Assembly (NCBI RefSeq): GCF_024753135.1
Contig: NZ_JANUGP010000044.1
Location: 1 to 47,752, forward strand
Source: Streptomyces pyxinicus
GTDB taxonomy: Bacteria > Actinomycetota > Actinomycetes > Streptomycetales > Streptomycetaceae
DNA: 47,752 nt
Direction of reading: 5' to 3'
Below the pieces are notes generated by a model. The model was not told the origin of the DNA. It was given only the letters and a program-made list of their open reading frames with translations, and did not search any database. Positions within the stretch are counted from its first letter, which is position 1, and every line of letters begins with the position of its first letter. Both the position numbers and the translations under genes were made by a program. This document shows positions 25,042 through 32,361 of this stretch, one piece after another.

Positions 25042-26013
25042 TCAGAACAGAGCGCGGGCAAGCGCCCGTCGCGCCACCACCACGCGCGGGTCCTCGGGGC
25101 CCACGACCTCGAACAGCTCCAGCAGCCGGCGCCGTACCGCGTCCCGGTCGTCGCCCGCCGTGCGGCGCACCGTCTCGATCAACCGGCCGAAGGCGTCCTC
25201 GACATGACCGCCCACCAGGTCCAGGTCGGCGGCGGCGATCTGGGCGTCCGCGTCGGCCGGCTTCTCGGCGGCCTCCCGGCGGACCTGCTGCGGGTCGAAG
25301 CCCTGCACCCGCTGGAGCAACTCGGCCTGCGCGAGGCCCAGCTTGGCCTCCGGGTGGGCCGGGTCGTCGGCGAGAACGTTCTGGTACGCGCGGACAGCGC
25401 CGCCGAGGTCACCGGCGTCCAGCGCCTGGGCGGCGGCGTTCAGCGCCGCGTCGTACGGGCCCTCGGCCAGGCCGGCGTCGGGGGCACCGCCCGGCTCGGC
25501 GTCCGGGTCGACGGTGAGACCGGTCAGGCCGAAGCGCTGCTCGGCGACCTGTACCAGCTGGTCGAGCGTCTGCCGGATCTCCTCCTCGCCGGTGACGCCC
25601 TGGAACAGCGGCAGCGCCTGCCCGGCGACGACGGCGAAGACGGCCGGGATGCCCTGCACGCCGAACTGCTGCATCAGCATCTGGTTGGCGTCGACGTCGA
25701 TCTTGGCGAGCAGGATGCGTCCGCCGTACTCGACGGCAAGCCGCTCCAGGACCGGGCTCAGCTGCTTGCAGGGCTGACACCACTCGGCCCAGAAGTCGAT
25801 GACGACGGGCACTTCGGCGGACCGCTGGAGGACGTCCCGCTCGAATCCGGCCTCATCGACATCGATGACGAGATCGGCCGGGGAGACGGCCCCCGTCCCG
25901 CCCTGCCGGGCGGTTTCGGCGCGCGTCTGTTCGGCCTTGGCCTTGGCCTCCTGGGCCGCCTTGACCGCGGCGAGGTCGACGACGCCGCTCATGGACATGT
26001 TCCGTGGCTGCAT
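25042..26013 (-). CDS. Thioredoxin-TPR protein (CnoX/YbbN-like chaperedoxin)
   Basis: A 323-residue cytoplasmic protein. An Ala/Lys/Gln-rich helical N-terminus (10-40) precedes a thioredoxin fold (~50-160) with WAEWCQPCKQLSPVLERL (C79, C82 in WCQPC) and VQGIPAVFAVVAGQALPLFQG. The C-terminal half has TPR-like helices: ALNAAAQALDAGDLGGAVRAYQNVLADDPAHPEAKLGLAQAELL. CnoX/YbbN proteins hold oxidised or unfolding clients for chaperones. Unlike E. coli CnoX, both cysteines are present, so it may be a true thiol reductase. ATG 26013 has GGGGGAGG about 8 nt upstream; in-frame ATGs at 25998 and 25992 are weaker. Confidence 0.88.
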   Translation of the reverse strand: MQPRNMSMSGVVDLAAVKAAQEAKAKAEQTRAETARQGGTGAVSPADLVIDVDEAGFERDVLQRSAEVPVVIDFWAEWCQPCKQLSPVLERLAVEYGGRILLAKIDVDANQMLMQQFGVQGIPAVFAVVAGQALPLFQGVTGEEEIRQTLDQLVQVAEQRFGLTGLTVDPDAEPGGAPDAGLAEGPYDAALNAAAQALDAGDLGGAVRAYQNVLADDPAHPEAKLGLAQAELLQRVQGFDPQQVRREAAEKPADADAQIAAADLDLVGGHVEDAFGRLIETVRRTAGDDRDAVRRRLLELFEVVGPEDPRVVVARRALARALF

Positions 26014-26222
26014 GCGTCTATCCTCCCCCGTTCCCGCCTCTGAAGGAAAAAAGTGGTCCGAGTCGGCGCCGGGTCCCCACCCACGCCGTGCCGGTCGCCC
26101 GCGTACGTCCGGCGCGGGCTTTCGCTACGACCCGTAGCGTAATGCCATCGGGGGCCCGCGCGACACCACTGCCCGGTGATCTCCCTCACGGCACCACAGG
26201 ACCCGGCGGTTATGGTCATGGA

Positions 26223-26855
26223 ATGCAGAGCCGCACCCCCGCCGGGGGCCGCACCCCCGCCGGGCGCACCGGACGCCCGCGCAGCGCCGCCGCAGACGCC
26301 GCGATCCTGGCCGCGACCCGGGAGGCGCTGGTGGAGCTGGGCTGGTCCGGGCTGACGCTGGGGGACGTGGCACTGCGGGCCGGGGTCGCGAAGACGACCG
26401 TCTACCGCCGCTGGCAGGGCAAGAGCGAGCTGGTGACCGACGCCCTCGCCACCCTCTTCGACGAACTGGTCCTGCCGGACCGGGGCAGCCTGCGCGCCGA
26501 TATCGAGGGCGTGGTGCTCCAGTTCGCGCGGCTGCTGGAGCAACCCGCCACCAAGACGGCCCTGATGGCGGTGGTGGCCGAGGCCACGCATGACGAGGCG
26601 CTGCGCGGGCGGATCCGCGAGAAGATCGTCGGCCGACAGAAGCGGCTGGTGGTCGAGGGCCGCAGGCGCGCCCAGCAGCGCGGCGAGATCCCGGACGACA
26701 GCACGGACCCGGGACCGCAGATCGACCTCATCTTCGACGTGATCGCCGGCGCGGTCGTGCACCGGACCCTGGTCTCCTGCGAGCCGGTGGACACCGACTG
26801 GGCCGCCCGCTTCACGACGGTACTGCTGGACGGCCTGGCGGTGGCGGGGGGTTGA
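26223..26855 (+). CDS. TetR-family transcriptional regulator
   Basis: A 210-residue regulator. After an Arg/Gly/Thr/Pro-rich N-terminal tail (GGRTPAGRTGRPRS) the HTH spans about 22-70: AILAATREALVELGWSGLTLGDVALRAGVAKTTVYRRWQGKSELV. The C-terminal domain is of the TetR_C_11/AcrR type (QIDLIFDVIAGAVVHRTLVSCEPVD). ATG 26223 has no good Shine-Dalgarno; TATGGT at 26211-26216 ends 6 nt before it, so a leaderless mRNA is likely. Neighbours are the cnoX-like gene (divergent) and icmA (convergent). Its target is not evident; candidates are the palindromes before icmA or before the DUF6230 operon, both with TTACT/AGTAA arms. Confidence 0.88.
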   Translation: MQSRTPAGGRTPAGRTGRPRSAAADAAILAATREALVELGWSGLTLGDVALRAGVAKTTVYRRWQGKSELVTDALATLFDELVLPDRGSLRADIEGVVLQFARLLEQPATKTALMAVVAEATHDEALRGRIREKIVGRQKRLVVEGRRRAQQRGEIPDDSTDPGPQIDLIFDVIAGAVVHRTLVSCEPVDTDWAARFTTVLLDGLAVAGG

Positions 26856-26944
26856 CGGGCGGGCGGAGTCCCGTCGGGCTTCTCGTCCGCGGGGCGGCAT
26901 CGGCGCACCGGCCCACGGACGCCCCGTAACCGGAAGCCGGACGG

Positions 26945-27475
26945 CCGGCAACGACTCGGCGCGAGAGCCCGACCGGCGCGACCGAGGCCCGGCGAGTCGC
27001 CGCCGGACCCCGACGCGACCCGCCGTCACAACCCGCTGACCCTCCCCCCCCACCGGCCAGGGCCACGACAGCACTTGCGGGAGCGGCCGCGCACCGGTAC
27101 GAGAGCGAGAGTCCGACCGCTCCAGCCATGGCCCGGCGTCGTCGCCCCCGGACCCCGACGCGACCCACCCTCAGAACCCACCGACCCTGCCCGCCCCCCA
27201 CCAGTTAGGACAACGACGCCGCCAGCAGGAACCGCCGCGCACCGGTACGAGAGCGGGAGTCCGACCGCTCCGCCCATGGCCCGACGTCGCCGTCCCCGGA
27301 CCACGACGCGACCCACCCTCAGAACCCACCGACCCTGCCCCCCACCAGCCAGGACAACGACGGCGCCAGCGGGAGCCGCCGTGCATCGGTACGGGAGCGG
27401 GAGTCCGGCCGGTCCGGCCGTGGCCCGGCGTCGTCGTCCCGGGCCACGGCGCGACCCGTCGTCAGAACCCGGCCG
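26945..27475. repeat. Four degenerate ~145-bp tandem repeats ending at the icmA 3' end
   Basis: A landmark GACGCGACCC (or GGCGCGACCC) recurs at 27012, 27157, 27305 and 27448, and CACCGGTACGAGAGCG-like sequence at about 26952, 27092, 27240 and 27384, giving periods of 140-148 bp. Copies 2 and 3 are roughly 90% identical by eye; copies 1 and 4 are more diverged. Each unit contains TCAGAACCC or TCACAACCC; in the last unit this is the complement of the icmA final codons and stop (GGGTTCTGA). The array fills the 606-bp gap between the TetR and icmA stops; the remaining 26856-26944 shows nothing notable. No gene is supported in it. Confidence 0.8.
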
Positions 27476-29162
27476 GCTCCGTGTACACGCCCCACTCGTC
27501 GCGCAGCACCCCGCAGATCTCGCCGAGTGTGGCCTCCGCGCGGACCGCGTCCAGCATCGGGCCGATCATGTTGGAGCCGTCCCGCGCGGCGGCGAGCATG
27601 CCGTCGAGGGCGGTGCGCACCGTCTGATCGTCCCGGGCGGTCCTGCGGCCGGCCAGCGCCCGCACCTGCTCGCGCTCCACCTCGTGGCTGACCCGGAGGA
27701 TCTCCAGGTCGCCGGTGACCGAGCCGGTGGCGACGTTGACGCCGACGACCCGCTTGTCGCCCTTCTCCAGACCCTGCTGGTACCGGAAGGCCGACTCGGC
27801 GATCTCGCCGGTGAACCAGCCGTCCTCGATGCCGCGCAGGATGCCGGAGGTGATGGGGCCGATGGGGTGCTGCCCGTCCGGGTGCGCCCTGAGGCCCCGC
27901 TCCCGGATCTGCTCGAAGATCTTCTCCGCGTCGGCCTCGATCCGGTCCGTCAGCTGCTCGACGTACCAGGAACCGCCCAGCGGGTCGGCGACGTTGGCGA
28001 CGCCGGTCTCCTCCATCAGCACCTGCTGGGTGCGCAGCGCGATCTCGGCGGCCTGCTCGCTGGGCAGCGCCAGGGTCTCGTCCAGGGCGTTGGTGTGCAG
28101 CGAGTTGGTGCCGCCGAGCACGGCCGCGAGGGCCTCGACGGCGGTGCGGACCACGTTGTTGTACGGCTGCTGCGCGGTGAGCGAGACGCCGGCGGTCTGG
28201 GTGTGGAAGCGCAGCCACTGCGCCTTGTCGCTCGTGGCGCCGTACACCTCCCGCATCCAGCGGGCCCAGATGCGGCGGGCGGCGCGGAACTTGGCGATCT
28301 CCTCGAAGAAGTCGACGTGCGCGTCGAAGAAGAAGGACAGGCCCGGCGCGAAGACGTCCACGTCGAGGCCGCGGCTGAGCCCCAGCTCGACGTACCCGAA
28401 GCCGTCCGCCAGCGTGTACGCCAGCTCCTGCGCGGCCGTCGCCCCGGCCTCGCGGATGTGGTAGCCGGAGACGGACAGCGGCTTGTAGGCGGGGATGCCG
28501 GCGGCGCAGTACTCCATCAGGTCGCCGATCAGGCGCAGGTGCGGCTCGGGCTGGAAGAGCCACTCCTTCTGCGCGATGTACTCCTTGAAGATGTCGGTCT
28601 GGAGGGTGCCGTTGAGGACCGACGGGTCGACGCCCTGCCGCTCGGCGGCGACCAGGTACATGCAGAAGACGGGTACGGCGGGCCCGCTGATGGTCATGGA
28701 GGTGGTGACGTCGCCGAGCGGGATGTCCTTGAACAGGACCTCCATGTCGGCGGCCGAGTCGATGGCGACGCCGCAGTGCCCGACCTCGCCGAGGGAGCGC
28801 GGGTCGTCGGAGTCGCGGCCCATCAGCGTCGGCATGTCGAAGGCGACGGAGAGGCCCCCGCCGCCGGCAGCGAGGATCATCTTGTACCGCTCGTTGGTCT
28901 GCTCGGCGTTGCCGAACCCGGCGAACTGGCGGATGGTCCAGGTACGCCCGCGGTAGCCGGTCGGATGCAGGCCGCGGGTGAAGGGGTACTCCCCCGGCCA
29001 GCCGATCCGCTCGAATCCCTTGTACGTGTCGCCCGCGCGGGGCCCGTACACCGGCTCCACGGGGTCCCCAGAGAGCGTGGTGAAGTCAGCGTCGCGCTTC
29101 CGCGCGGCGTCGTACCGGGCCTGCCAGCGTCGGCGGCCCTCCTCGATGGCGTGAGCGTCCAT
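27462..29162 (-). CDS. icmA: Isobutyryl-CoA mutase large subunit IcmA
   Basis: With the separate B12-binding subunit IcmB it interconverts isobutyryl-CoA and n-butyryl-CoA, linking valine catabolism and fatty-acid or polyketide precursor supply. At 566 residues it has the substrate-binding TIM barrel but no C-terminal cobalamin domain, exactly the IcmA form. Two diagnostic residues fit IcmA rather than methylmalonyl-CoA mutase: F80 in TIRQFAGF (Tyr in mutases for methylmalonyl-CoA) and Q198 in KEYIAQKEW (Arg there). ATG 29162 follows a -10 box by 7 nt, so the mRNA is probably leaderless. An operator palindrome fills the promoter spacer. Tandem repeats lie immediately downstream. No icmB gene is in the window; the MeaB chaperone gene is 6 kb away. 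Confidence 0.95.
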   Translation of the reverse strand: MDAHAIEEGRRRWQARYDAARKRDADFTTLSGDPVEPVYGPRAGDTYKGFERIGWPGEYPFTRGLHPTGYRGRTWTIRQFAGFGNAEQTNERYKMILAAGGGGLSVAFDMPTLMGRDSDDPRSLGEVGHCGVAIDSAADMEVLFKDIPLGDVTTSMTISGPAVPVFCMYLVAAERQGVDPSVLNGTLQTDIFKEYIAQKEWLFQPEPHLRLIGDLMEYCAAGIPAYKPLSVSGYHIREAGATAAQELAYTLADGFGYVELGLSRGLDVDVFAPGLSFFFDAHVDFFEEIAKFRAARRIWARWMREVYGATSDKAQWLRFHTQTAGVSLTAQQPYNNVVRTAVEALAAVLGGTNSLHTNALDETLALPSEQAAEIALRTQQVLMEETGVANVADPLGGSWYVEQLTDRIEADAEKIFEQIRERGLRAHPDGQHPIGPITSGILRGIEDGWFTGEIAESAFRYQQGLEKGDKRVVGVNVATGSVTGDLEILRVSHEVEREQVRALAGRRTARDDQTVRTALDGMLAAARDGSNMIGPMLDAVRAEATLGEICGVLRDEWGVYTEPAGF

Positions 29163-29199
29163 ACCCTCGAATTTACTTGGACGTCCTAGTAAATGTCGA
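29163..29199 (-). promoter_or_regulatory. icmA promoter with spacer-filling operator
   Basis: On the minus strand, -35 TCGACA (29194-29199) and -10 TAAATT (29170-29175) are 18 bp apart. The spacer plus the -10 edge forms an inverted repeat at 29172-29193: arms TTTACT and AGTAAA, a T/T mismatch on each side, and a central palindrome GGACGTCC. The start codon is 7 nt after the -10. Binding of a repressor here would block the promoter completely. TetR-family control is inference. Confidence 0.75.
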
Positions 29200-29237
29200 T
29201 GGCAGACCGCCGTACGGGTCGGTACGGCGGTGAAGCG

Positions 29238-29576
29238 TTACACCTTGGCGACGGCCGGGGTCTGGTCGGCGACCCTGGCCTCCAGCTCGTGGCTGATCTT
29301 CCGCTCGACGAAGAAGGCGGCCGTGGGGATCGTGCCGGCGATCAGCACCCACAGCTGCTTGCCGACCGGCCACTTCGCCTTGGAGCCCAGGTCGAAGGCG
29401 AAGACCAGGTAGACGACGTACAGCCAGCCGTGGGCGATGGCGACGACCTTGGTGAACGCGTCCGCGCCGGCCAGGTTCAGCCCGTACTTCGCGATCATGC
29501 TCAGGCACAGCAGCACCAGCAGGACACCGGTGGTGTAGGCCATGACGCGGTAGCGGGTCAGCACGCTTTTCTTCAT
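29238..29576 (-). CDS. DUF3817 membrane protein
   Basis: A 112-residue small integral membrane protein: MKKSVLTRYRVMAYTTGVLLVLLC..., then a second hydrophobic segment AHGWLYVVYLVFAFDLG, the DUF3817 core, and a third, LWVLIAGTIPTAAFFVERKI. The conserved pattern AHGxLYVVYLVFAFDL followed by a KW pair is typical of the family. Function is unknown. ATG 29576 has no Shine-Dalgarno; TACGCT (plus 29584-29589) ends 7 nt upstream, so a leaderless start is likely and the in-frame GTG at 29594 is disfavoured. A second, related DUF3817 gene is at 30544. Confidence 0.82.
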   Translation of the reverse strand: MKKSVLTRYRVMAYTTGVLLVLLCLSMIAKYGLNLAGADAFTKVVAIAHGWLYVVYLVFAFDLGSKAKWPVGKQLWVLIAGTIPTAAFFVERKISHELEARVADQTPAVAKV

Positions 29577-29633
29577 GCGGTCGAGCGTAACCACCCGTTC
29601 CGGGAGATCTTGGCCCGGGTCGGCCCCGGCCGG

Positions 29634-30143
29634 TCAGGCCTCGTCGAAGTCCCGTGCCGCCACCCGCAGCGGCCGGAGCATCGCGAAGATCTCCTGGCAT
29701 TCCTCGGCGTCGTACGCGCCGAGGCCGAAGTCCATGGCCATGAGGTCGCCGGTGGCGGCCTCGACCACCTCGCGGCCCTTGGCGGTGATCACCGCGAGGG
29801 TGCCGCGGCCGTCGTTCGGGTTGGGGCGCTTGGCCACCAGGCCCGACCTGACCAGGCGGTCCACGGTGTTGGTCACGGAGGTGGGATGGACCATCAGCCG
29901 TTCGCCGATCTTGGACATGGGCAGCTCGCCGGACTTGGAGAAGGTGAGCAGCACCAGGGCCTCGTAGCGGGCGAACGTCAGCCCGTACGGCTTGACCACC
30001 GCGTCCACCTCGGCGAGCAGGATCTGCTGGGCCCGCATGATCGAGGTGATCGCGGACATGGACGGCACGCTGCCCCAGCGCTGCTTCCAGAGTTCGTCGG
30101 CGCGGGCGATGGGGTCGAACGAGAGGCTGAGTGGCTTCGGCAC
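29634..30143 (-). CDS. MarR-family transcriptional regulator
   Basis: A 169-residue winged-helix regulator. Helices SAITSIMRAQQILLAEVDAVV and LTFARYEALVLLTFSKSGELPMSKIGERLMVHPTSVTNTVDRLVRSGLVAKRPNPNDGRGTLAVITAKG cover the MarR DNA-binding domain, including the wing with DGRG. GTG 30143 lies 8 nt after TAGGGT (plus 30152-30157) and has no convincing Shine-Dalgarno, suggesting a leaderless transcript. It is flanked by two DUF3817 genes and a thiamine-binding-like gene, all on the minus strand. Target and ligand are unknown. Confidence 0.9.
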   Translation of the reverse strand: MPKPLSLSFDPIARADELWKQRWGSVPSMSAITSIMRAQQILLAEVDAVVKPYGLTFARYEALVLLTFSKSGELPMSKIGERLMVHPTSVTNTVDRLVRSGLVAKRPNPNDGRGTLAVITAKGREVVEAATGDLMAMDFGLGAYDAEECQEIFAMLRPLRVAARDFDEA

Positions 30144-30247
30144 GTCATCAGACCCTACCGGCCGGTCATATGCCGGGCAGCCCCGTCTCGCCTTTCGGTC
30201 GCCCGGGCCGCCCGCGCGAGCCCGCGGCAGCACAGCACGCCCAGGGG

Positions 30248-30547
30248 CTACGGCCGCTGCCCCAGATGCCGTTCGACCGTCTCCACCTTGGAGGTGAGTC
30301 CGTCGGTGACACCGGGGCGGATGTCCGCCTTCAGTACGAGCGAGACCCGGGGAGCGCGCTCCTCGACGACGGCGACGGCACGCCGGACGACGTCCATCAC
30401 CTCGTCCCACTCGCCCTCGACCGAGGTGAACATGGCGTCGGTGCGGTTCGGCAGCCCCGACTCGCGGACGACGCGCACGGCGTCGGCGACGTACTCGCCG
30501 ACGTCCTCGCCGACGCCCAGCGGGGTCACGGAGAAGGCGACGATCAC
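30248..30547 (-). CDS. MTH1187-family (DUF77) thiamine-binding-like protein
   Basis: A 99-residue single-domain ferredoxin-like fold: VIVAFSVTPLGVGEDVGEYVADAVRVVRESGLPNRTDAMFTSVEGEWDEVMDVVRRA and VSLVLKADIRPGVTDGLTSKVETVERHL. This matches the MTH1187/YkoF-like group, some of which bind thiamine or a related ligand. GTG 30547 overlaps the stop of the upstream DUF3817 gene (GTGA, 30544-30547) and lies about 10 nt after AAGGGG, so both are co-translated. The pairing with DUF3817 suggests a shared pathway, but no reaction can be assigned. Confidence 0.8.
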   Translation of the reverse strand: MIVAFSVTPLGVGEDVGEYVADAVRVVRESGLPNRTDAMFTSVEGEWDEVMDVVRRAVAVVEERAPRVSLVLKADIRPGVTDGLTSKVETVERHLGQRP

Positions 30548-30894
30548 GCGTTCACGACCCCTTCCTTGCGGGCGCGGGCGGCGATGACCGCGTCCTCGGA
30601 CTCGCGGCGCAGCGCGCGCTCGATGATGAAGCCGCCGCCGGGGATGATCGAGTACGCGAAGTACAGGGCGGCCTTCCCGAAGTTCCACCTGGCGCGGTTC
30701 CAGGCGTCCGCCCAGAAGATCACGTAGAGGACGAACAGCACGCCGTGGATGGGGCCCAGCACGGGCGCGGCGTTGAAGCCGTCGGCGACCGTGTACTTGA
30801 TGACGGTGCAGACCGCCAGGACGATCCAGGAGATGCCTTCCGGCACGGAGATCAGTCGGAGGCGGCGGATGGCGGAGGCTGTCTTGAGGTCCAC
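30544..30894 (-). CDS. DUF3817 membrane protein (second copy)
   Basis: A 116-residue paralogue of the protein at 29238, with the same three hydrophobic segments: EGISWIVLAVCTVIKY, LGPIHGVLFVLYVIFWADAWNRARW and FAYSIIPGGGFIIERAL. The PIHGVLFVLYVIF stretch is the DUF3817 core. GTG 30894 has GAAGGTG about 5 nt upstream. Its stop overlaps the thiamine-binding-like gene. A Rex/Crp-like box lies 55 bp upstream in the divergent gap with the AIM24 cluster, so it may be redox or cAMP responsive (inference). Confidence 0.82.
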   Translation of the reverse strand: MDLKTASAIRRLRLISVPEGISWIVLAVCTVIKYTVADGFNAAPVLGPIHGVLFVLYVIFWADAWNRARWNFGKAALYFAYSIIPGGGFIIERALRRESEDAVIAARARKEGVVNA

Positions 30895-30948
30895 TGGTCA
30901 CCTTCGGTGGGAGTTTCGACGCGGGGCGCGGGCACTCGGTGATCGGCT

Positions 30949-30966
30949 TTGTGAACGCGAGCACAA
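30949..30966. promoter_or_regulatory. Rex-like (or Crp-like) box in divergent promoter region
   Basis: TTGTGAACGCGAGCACAA differs from the S. coelicolor Rex operator core TGTGAACGCGTTCACA, as I recall it, at only two positions. It also fits the looser Crp pattern TGTGA-N6-TCACA with one mismatch. It lies 54 bp upstream of the DUF3817 start and 104 bp upstream of the first AIM24 start. A single box without a matched promoter is weak evidence. Confidence 0.45.
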
Positions 30967-31070
30967 GCGCTCGGCCATTGTGGCAAACGATGCCCGTAGG
31001 GGTGCGCTCAGGGTCGCTCTCCACCCGTGGGCCCTGTTCCGTCCACCCTCGGGACCGCTACTTTCGCAGC

Positions 31071-31709
31071 GTGGCGATGTTCCGGCTCCAAGGGAGCAAG
31101 GTCCTCGCCGTCGACATGACCGGGGACGCCGTGAAGGCGAAGAACGGCTCGATGGTCGCGTACGACGGGCAGATGGCCTTCAAGAAGCTGAGCGGTGGCG
31201 GCGAGGGGCTGCGCGGGATGGTAACCCGGCGGCTCACGGGCGAGCAGATGACGGTGATGGAGGTGAGAGGCCAGGGCACGTGCTGGTTCGCGGACCGGGC
31301 CTCGGAGATCAACCTGGTCTCCCTGCGGGGTGACACGCTCCACGTCGAGTCCAGCAACCTGCTGGCGACCGACGCGGGGCTGCGCACGGGCACGACGTTC
31401 ACGGGCCTGCGCGGCGCCTCGCAGGGCAACGGACTGTTCACGACGACCGTCGAGGGGCACGGCCAGGCGGCGATCCTGTCCGACGGGCCGGCGGTGGTGC
31501 TGCGGGTCAGTCCGCAGTACCCGCTGACCGTGGACCCGGGGGCGTACATCGCCCACCAGGGGAGCGTGCGGCAGTCCTTCCAGTCCGGTGTGACGTTCCG
31601 CACGCTGCTCGGCGAGGGCGGCGGCGAGGCTTTCCAGATCCGTTTCGAGGGTGACGGACTGGTGTACGTGCAGCCGAGCGAGCGGAACACGATCGCGGGG
31701 GAGGTGTGA
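31071..31709 (+). CDS. AIM24-family protein, first of three
   Basis: A 212-residue soluble beta-barrel-like protein of the AIM24 family (named for a yeast mitochondrial protein; TRAP-like fold). Typical strands include GSMVAYDGQMAFKKLSGGGEGLRGMVTRRLTGEQMTVMEVRGQGTCWFA and GNGLFTTTVEGHGQAAILSDGPAVVL; the end matches family FEGDGLVYVQPSE. Bacterial function is unknown. GTG 31071 is chosen because TACTTT at 31059-31064 ends 6 nt before it, implying a leaderless mRNA; ATG 31077 is the alternative. The next AIM24 gene starts 1 bp after the stop. Confidence 0.85.
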   Translation: MAMFRLQGSKVLAVDMTGDAVKAKNGSMVAYDGQMAFKKLSGGGEGLRGMVTRRLTGEQMTVMEVRGQGTCWFADRASEINLVSLRGDTLHVESSNLLATDAGLRTGTTFTGLRGASQGNGLFTTTVEGHGQAAILSDGPAVVLRVSPQYPLTVDPGAYIAHQGSVRQSFQSGVTFRTLLGEGGGEAFQIRFEGDGLVYVQPSERNTIAGEV

Positions 31710-31710
31710 C

Positions 31711-32361
31711 ATGGCCTTCCGGGAGATCAACTCCAAGATGGTCGAGGCGACCGTGGGGCCCGGGCAGCGGCTCTACAGCCAGCGCGGGGCGATGCTCGCC
31801 TACCGGGGCGAGGTGTCCTTCACGCCGAACGTGCAGGGCGGTCAGGGCGGGCTGATGTCCATGCTGGGGCGCCGGGTGGCCGGGGAGGCGACACCGCTGA
31901 TGTCGGTCGAGGGCAGCGGCACCGTCTTCTTCGGGCACGGCGGGCACCATGTGCAGGTCATCACCCTTTCCGGCGACACGCTGTACGTCGAGGCGGACCG
32001 GCTGCTCGCCTTCGAGGGCACCCTGCGGCAGGGCACGATGTTCATGGGCTCGCAGGGCGGGGTGATGGGCCTGGTCCGGGGCCAGGTCACGGGGCAGGGG
32101 CTGTTCACCACCACGCTCCAGGGGCAGGGCGCGGTCGCCGTGATGGCGCACGGCGGCGTCTTCGAGATCCCGGTCACCCCGCAGCGCCCGGTGCACGTCG
32201 ACCCCCAGGCCTACGTCGCCCACCACGGCGAGCTCCGCAACAAACTGTCGACGGCACTCGGCTGGCGGGACATGGTGGGCCGGGGTTCCGGCGAGGCCTT
32301 CCAGCTGGAGCTGAGCGGCAGCGGCACGGTGTACGTCCAGGCCTCGGAGGAGAAGCTGTGA
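31711..32361 (+). CDS. AIM24-family protein, second of three
   Basis: A 216-residue paralogue: MAFREINSKMVEATVGPGQRLYSQRGAMLAYRGEVSFTPN, then GSGTVFFGHGGHHVQVITLSGDTLYVEADRLLAFEGTLRQGTMFMG and GQGLFTTTLQGQGAVAVMAHG, ending SGSGTVYVQASEEKL. ATG 31711 has GGGGGAGG 7-8 nt upstream. It overlaps the third gene by 4 bp. The two N-terminal halves share the YxGxMxFxxxxGG layout, consistent with tandem duplication. Function unknown. Confidence 0.88.
   Translation: MAFREINSKMVEATVGPGQRLYSQRGAMLAYRGEVSFTPNVQGGQGGLMSMLGRRVAGEATPLMSVEGSGTVFFGHGGHHVQVITLSGDTLYVEADRLLAFEGTLRQGTMFMGSQGGVMGLVRGQVTGQGLFTTTLQGQGAVAVMAHGGVFEIPVTPQRPVHVDPQAYVAHHGELRNKLSTALGWRDMVGRGSGEAFQLELSGSGTVYVQASEEKL

Noticed and set aside
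27026..27386. Short minus-strand ORFs in the icmA tandem repeats
   Set aside because: The similar products (ending VGGF or VGSEGG) simply follow the DNA repeat; frames differ between units and no starts are conserved.
26945..27475. CRISPR array
   Set aside because: Units are ~145 bp, degenerate throughout and contiguous, without short conserved repeats separated by unique spacers, and no cas genes are present.
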